A stretch of 64,000 nucleotides of DNA, taken from Cruorifilaria tuberocauda (taxonomy: Eukaryota > Nematoda > Chromadorea > Rhabditida > Onchocercidae). Below are positions 63,955-64,000 of this stretch, piece by piece. A program made the translations under genes and the position numbers. Below the pieces are notes generated by a model. It was given only the letters and a program-made list of their open reading frames with translations, searched no databases and was not told the origin of the DNA. Every line of letters begins with the position of its first letter. Within the stretch, counting starts at the first letter, position 1. The stretch covers positions 281,895 to 345,894 of the forward strand of contig JABVXU010000025.1 in the NCBI GenBank assembly GCA_013365365.1, in the 5' to 3' direction.

Positions 63955-63999
63955 TATATGTACCATATATATACCATACAAATATATATGGTACATATA
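63955..63999. repeat. Perfect 18 bp inverted repeat at window edge
   Basis: Arms 63955-63972 and 63982-63999 are exactly complementary around a 9-base loop (ACCATACAA); the arms are AT-rich with GTACC at the centre. Confidence 0.9.
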
Positions 64000-64000
64000 C

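Larger units (their letters stand above)
61922..64000 (-). promoter_or_regulatory. Upstream region of egl-30
   Basis: No gene established. The 5' leader next to the start has no splice acceptor in about 100 bases, so the start is either directly transcribed or spliced from farther up. The CAGCAAA-rich stretch at 62030-62160 and a GC-richer patch with CACGTG (63700-63790) could be regulatory. A plus-strand ATG at 63540 opens only 16 codons. Confidence 0.3.

Overview
The window is AT-rich animal DNA that reads as a nematode, most likely a filarial (spirurid) worm. Genes are cut into short exons by AT-rich introns with TTTTCAG-like acceptors. Three genes have a trans-splice-like acceptor just upstream of the start codon. 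A sequence matching nematode spliced leader SL1 at 21 of 22 bases is present, and one degraded fragment looks like a Wolbachia gene. Protein content is nematode-like throughout. I see no tRNA, rRNA, CRISPR array, intact transposon or bacterial operon.

Layout. 1-15.7 kb is gene-poor; it holds microsatellites and a tentative plus-strand gene of unknown family (best exons at 6.5-8.4 kb). 15.7-22.8 kb (minus) is a complete 14-exon pash-1/DGCR8 gene encoding the Microprocessor RNA-binding subunit, with a pre-miRNA-sized hairpin in one intron. 22.8-32.8 kb is mostly non-coding, with a probable Wolbachia yifB/comM remnant near 28.2 kb. 32.8-35.2 kb (plus) is a five-exon globin of 168 residues. 35.2-38.1 kb is non-coding apart from one exon-like fragment. 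38.1-42.5 kb (plus) is a ten-exon lsg-1 GTPase gene carrying a decayed partial copy of its own exon 5. 43.3-45.0 kb (plus) is rpl-27. 49.1-61.9 kb (minus) is an eight-exon egl-30 (G-alpha-q) gene with a roughly 10 kb first intron that contains the SL1-like sequence. The last 2 kb is its upstream region.

Four gene models (pash-1, lsg-1, rpl-27, egl-30) were joined by hand exon by exon. Each keeps reading phase at every junction and gives a full-length protein (885, 616, 136 and 355 residues). lsg-1 and rpl-27 lie head to tail and both serve the 60S ribosomal subunit: LSG1 finishes 60S maturation and RPL27 is a 60S protein. From memory, their C. elegans homologues are also neighbours (C53H9.2 and C53H9.1), which suggests an old operon. 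The other genes serve unrelated processes: microRNA biogenesis, haem/oxygen or redox chemistry, and Gq signalling.

The items most worth a second look are the hairpin inside pash-1, the near-perfect SL1 sequence inside egl-30, the transition-only decayed exon copy in lsg-1, the yifB-like remnant, and several short protein-like open frames that no complete gene model explains.
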